NCBI GenBank assembly: GCA_937914965.1
Contig: CALGIY010000323.1
Coordinates: 1-5,907 of the forward strand
From: an uncultured Thermoanaerobacteraceae bacterium
Lineage (GTDB): Bacteria > Bacillota > DSM-12270 > Thermacetogeniales > Thermacetogeniaceae
Direction of reading: 5' to 3'
Length of the DNA: 5,907 nt
The position numbers and the translations under genes were made by a program. Under the pieces are notes generated by a model. That model was not told where the DNA came from. It saw only the letters and a list, made by a program, of their open reading frames with translations, and did not search any database. Positions 5,289 to 5,907 of the stretch are shown here, in pieces (position 1 is the first letter of the stretch; every line of letters starts with the position of its first letter).

Positions 5289-5735
5289 GTGACAAAAATA
5301 GAACTGGTACCTATTGGCATGATCCACAGCCCTTACCTGACACCTGGTGATGCTCCTAACCAGGGACGTTTTTCTGAAAAACAGGTGGAATTAGAGATCT
5401 ATCCGGACTATGTAGAGGGGCTCAAAGACATTGACAAGTCAACCCATCTGATTGTCAATGTCTGGTTACACCTTGCCAAGCGGGATGTGCTCCAAACCAA
5501 AACACCCTTTGGTCCAGAGCTCAGAGGTGTATTTGCCTGCCGCGCACCATCCCGCCCAAACCCGATTGCTTTCTGTGTGGCAAAGATCCTCCGTAGGGAA
5601 GGCAACCGACTGGTGGTACAGGGTGTGGAAGCAGTAGAAGGGACTCCACTGCTGGATTTAAAGCCTTATTCAAGCGATTTGGACAGCATTACTGGAATCA
5701 AAATTGGATGGTTCAATAAAAAAAAGGAGGATTGA
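5289..5735 (+). CDS. trmO: TrmO-family tRNA (N6-threonylcarbamoyl-A37) methyltransferase, short form
   Basis: This protein belongs to the TrmO/TsaA (UPF0066, COG1720) family, which uses SAM to N6-methylate t6A37 in tRNA-Thr. Signatures are ELVPIGMIHSPY near the N-terminus, GVFACRAPSRPNPIA about residues 80-94, and EGTPLLDLKPY about 117-127. At about 148 residues it has only the beta-barrel domain, as in archaeal members, without the C-terminal domain of the 235-residue E. coli enzyme. The start is unsettled. ATG 5265 has AGGAG (5250-5254) ten bases upstream, but both lie inside the terminator stem and the extra residues (AFFISKG) are encoded by its T-tract. GTG 5289 is the only standard start after the terminator, yet abuts its G-run. 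AAAGGGGGTGA (5282-5292) would best serve a non-standard ATA at 5298. Family certain; start uncertain. Confidence 0.88.
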   Translation: MTKIELVPIGMIHSPYLTPGDAPNQGRFSEKQVELEIYPDYVEGLKDIDKSTHLIVNVWLHLAKRDVLQTKTPFGPELRGVFACRAPSRPNPIAFCVAKILRREGNRLVVQGVEAVEGTPLLDLKPYSSDLDSITGIKIGWFNKKKED

Positions 5736-5740
5736 TCGTA

Positions 5741-5785
5741 ATGCCGAAGGTGCTTGTTTGTCCTAAATCAGTTCAGTCTCTTTGA
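5741..5785 (+). CDS. 14-codon ORF with strong SD between trmO and the transporter gene
   Basis: AAGGAGG (5724-5730) stands ten bases before ATG 5741, and the frame reads MPKVLVCPKSVQSL then TGA at 5783-5785. The SD overlaps the end of trmO. Translation past the TGA would continue for ten codons and end at TGA 5816-5818, overlapping the ATG of the permease gene as ATGA. It may be a leader peptide coupling translation to the transporter, or the remnant of a gene broken by a nonsense change. No family is recognised. Confidence 0.35.
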   Translation: MPKVLVCPKSVQSL

Positions 5786-5814
5786 GCTAAACAGAAAACC
5801 GGGAAGTGTAATAA

Positions 5815-5907
5815 ATGAAGCAAAGAATGGTTCAAGCTCAAGATATACCAGAAAGTTACCTCAAATATACAGGTAGGAAAACGATGATCATCGTTTTCCT
5901 GGCCCTG
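5815..5907 (+). CDS. FecCD-type ABC transporter permease, N-terminus only (cut by window end)
   Basis: Only the first 31 codons are present. The polar start followed by YLKYTGRKTM at 15-24 and the hydrophobic IIVFLAL at 25-31 resembles the N-terminus of FecCD/BtuC-family permeases, inner-membrane subunits that import iron-siderophore, haem, cobalamin or other metal complexes, where a (R/K)YxxRK-type stretch precedes the first membrane helix. The ATG at 5815 follows a moderate GGGAAGTG (5801-5808); ATG 5827 is a possible alternative. It lies 79 bases after trmO with no terminator seen, so the two probably share a transcript. The assignment rests on a short segment and the transported substrate cannot be told. 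Confidence 0.65.
   Translation, partial: MKQRMVQAQDIPESYLKYTGRKTMIIVFLAL

Noticed and set aside
5117..5320. 67-codon open frame on the minus strand across the trmO leader and terminator
   Set aside because: It runs through the terminator stem and A/T-rich leader, with composition typical of chance frames and no recognisable motif.
5783..5818. Selenocysteine recoding of the TGA in the 14-codon ORF
   Set aside because: No stable hairpin of bacterial SECIS type is visible just after the TGA, and the resulting 25-residue product matches no known selenoprotein.

Overview
The window reads as a piece of chromosome from an anaerobic, moderate-GC Firmicute, most likely a Clostridia/Peptococcaceae-type bacterium. 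This is inferred from an MnmM/YtqB-type tRNA methyltransferase (typical of Gram-positives), a stand-alone rubrerythrin-like protein, a short archaeal/clostridial-style TrmO, purine-rich Shine-Dalgarno (SD) sites before most genes, and a soluble two-BON-domain protein. No rRNA, tRNA, CRISPR array or transposase is visible, and no gene-free stretch exceeds 300 bases.

Region 1 (1-2533, all +) is a tight operon: macrodomain, Sir2 NAD-dependent deacylase, DUF89/ARMT1-like metal phosphatase, then a 48-residue protein with one CxxC. The gaps are 7, 16 and 32 bases. The three recognisable products fit one pathway. Sir2 spends NAD+ and releases O-acyl-ADP-ribose, macrodomains bind or hydrolyse ADP-ribose derivatives, and DUF89 enzymes remove phosphate from sugar phosphates. 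The left edge carries a 40-bp direct repeat (1-40 and 152-191) that duplicates the macrodomain gene's start and creates a chimeric 63-codon ORF.

Region 2 (2537-3894) holds a two-BON-domain protein on the minus strand. Diverging from it is an unrecognised A/T-rich gene with a probable helix-turn-helix; its promoter region carries an operator-like inverted repeat and its leader has an odd SD and start arrangement.

Region 3 (3901-5111) holds mnmM on the minus strand with a good promoter. Diverging from it is a rubrerythrin-like diiron protein whose SD can be buried in an 11-bp hairpin.

Region 4 (5112-5907, +) begins with a 5' leader ending in a strong intrinsic terminator. The terminator runs straight into trmO (tRNA A37 methyltransferase), so trmO can only be read by passing through it. 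A 14-codon ORF with a strong SD follows, then the first 31 codons of a FecCD-type ABC transporter permease, cut by the window edge. trmO and the transporter probably form one operon under attenuation control.
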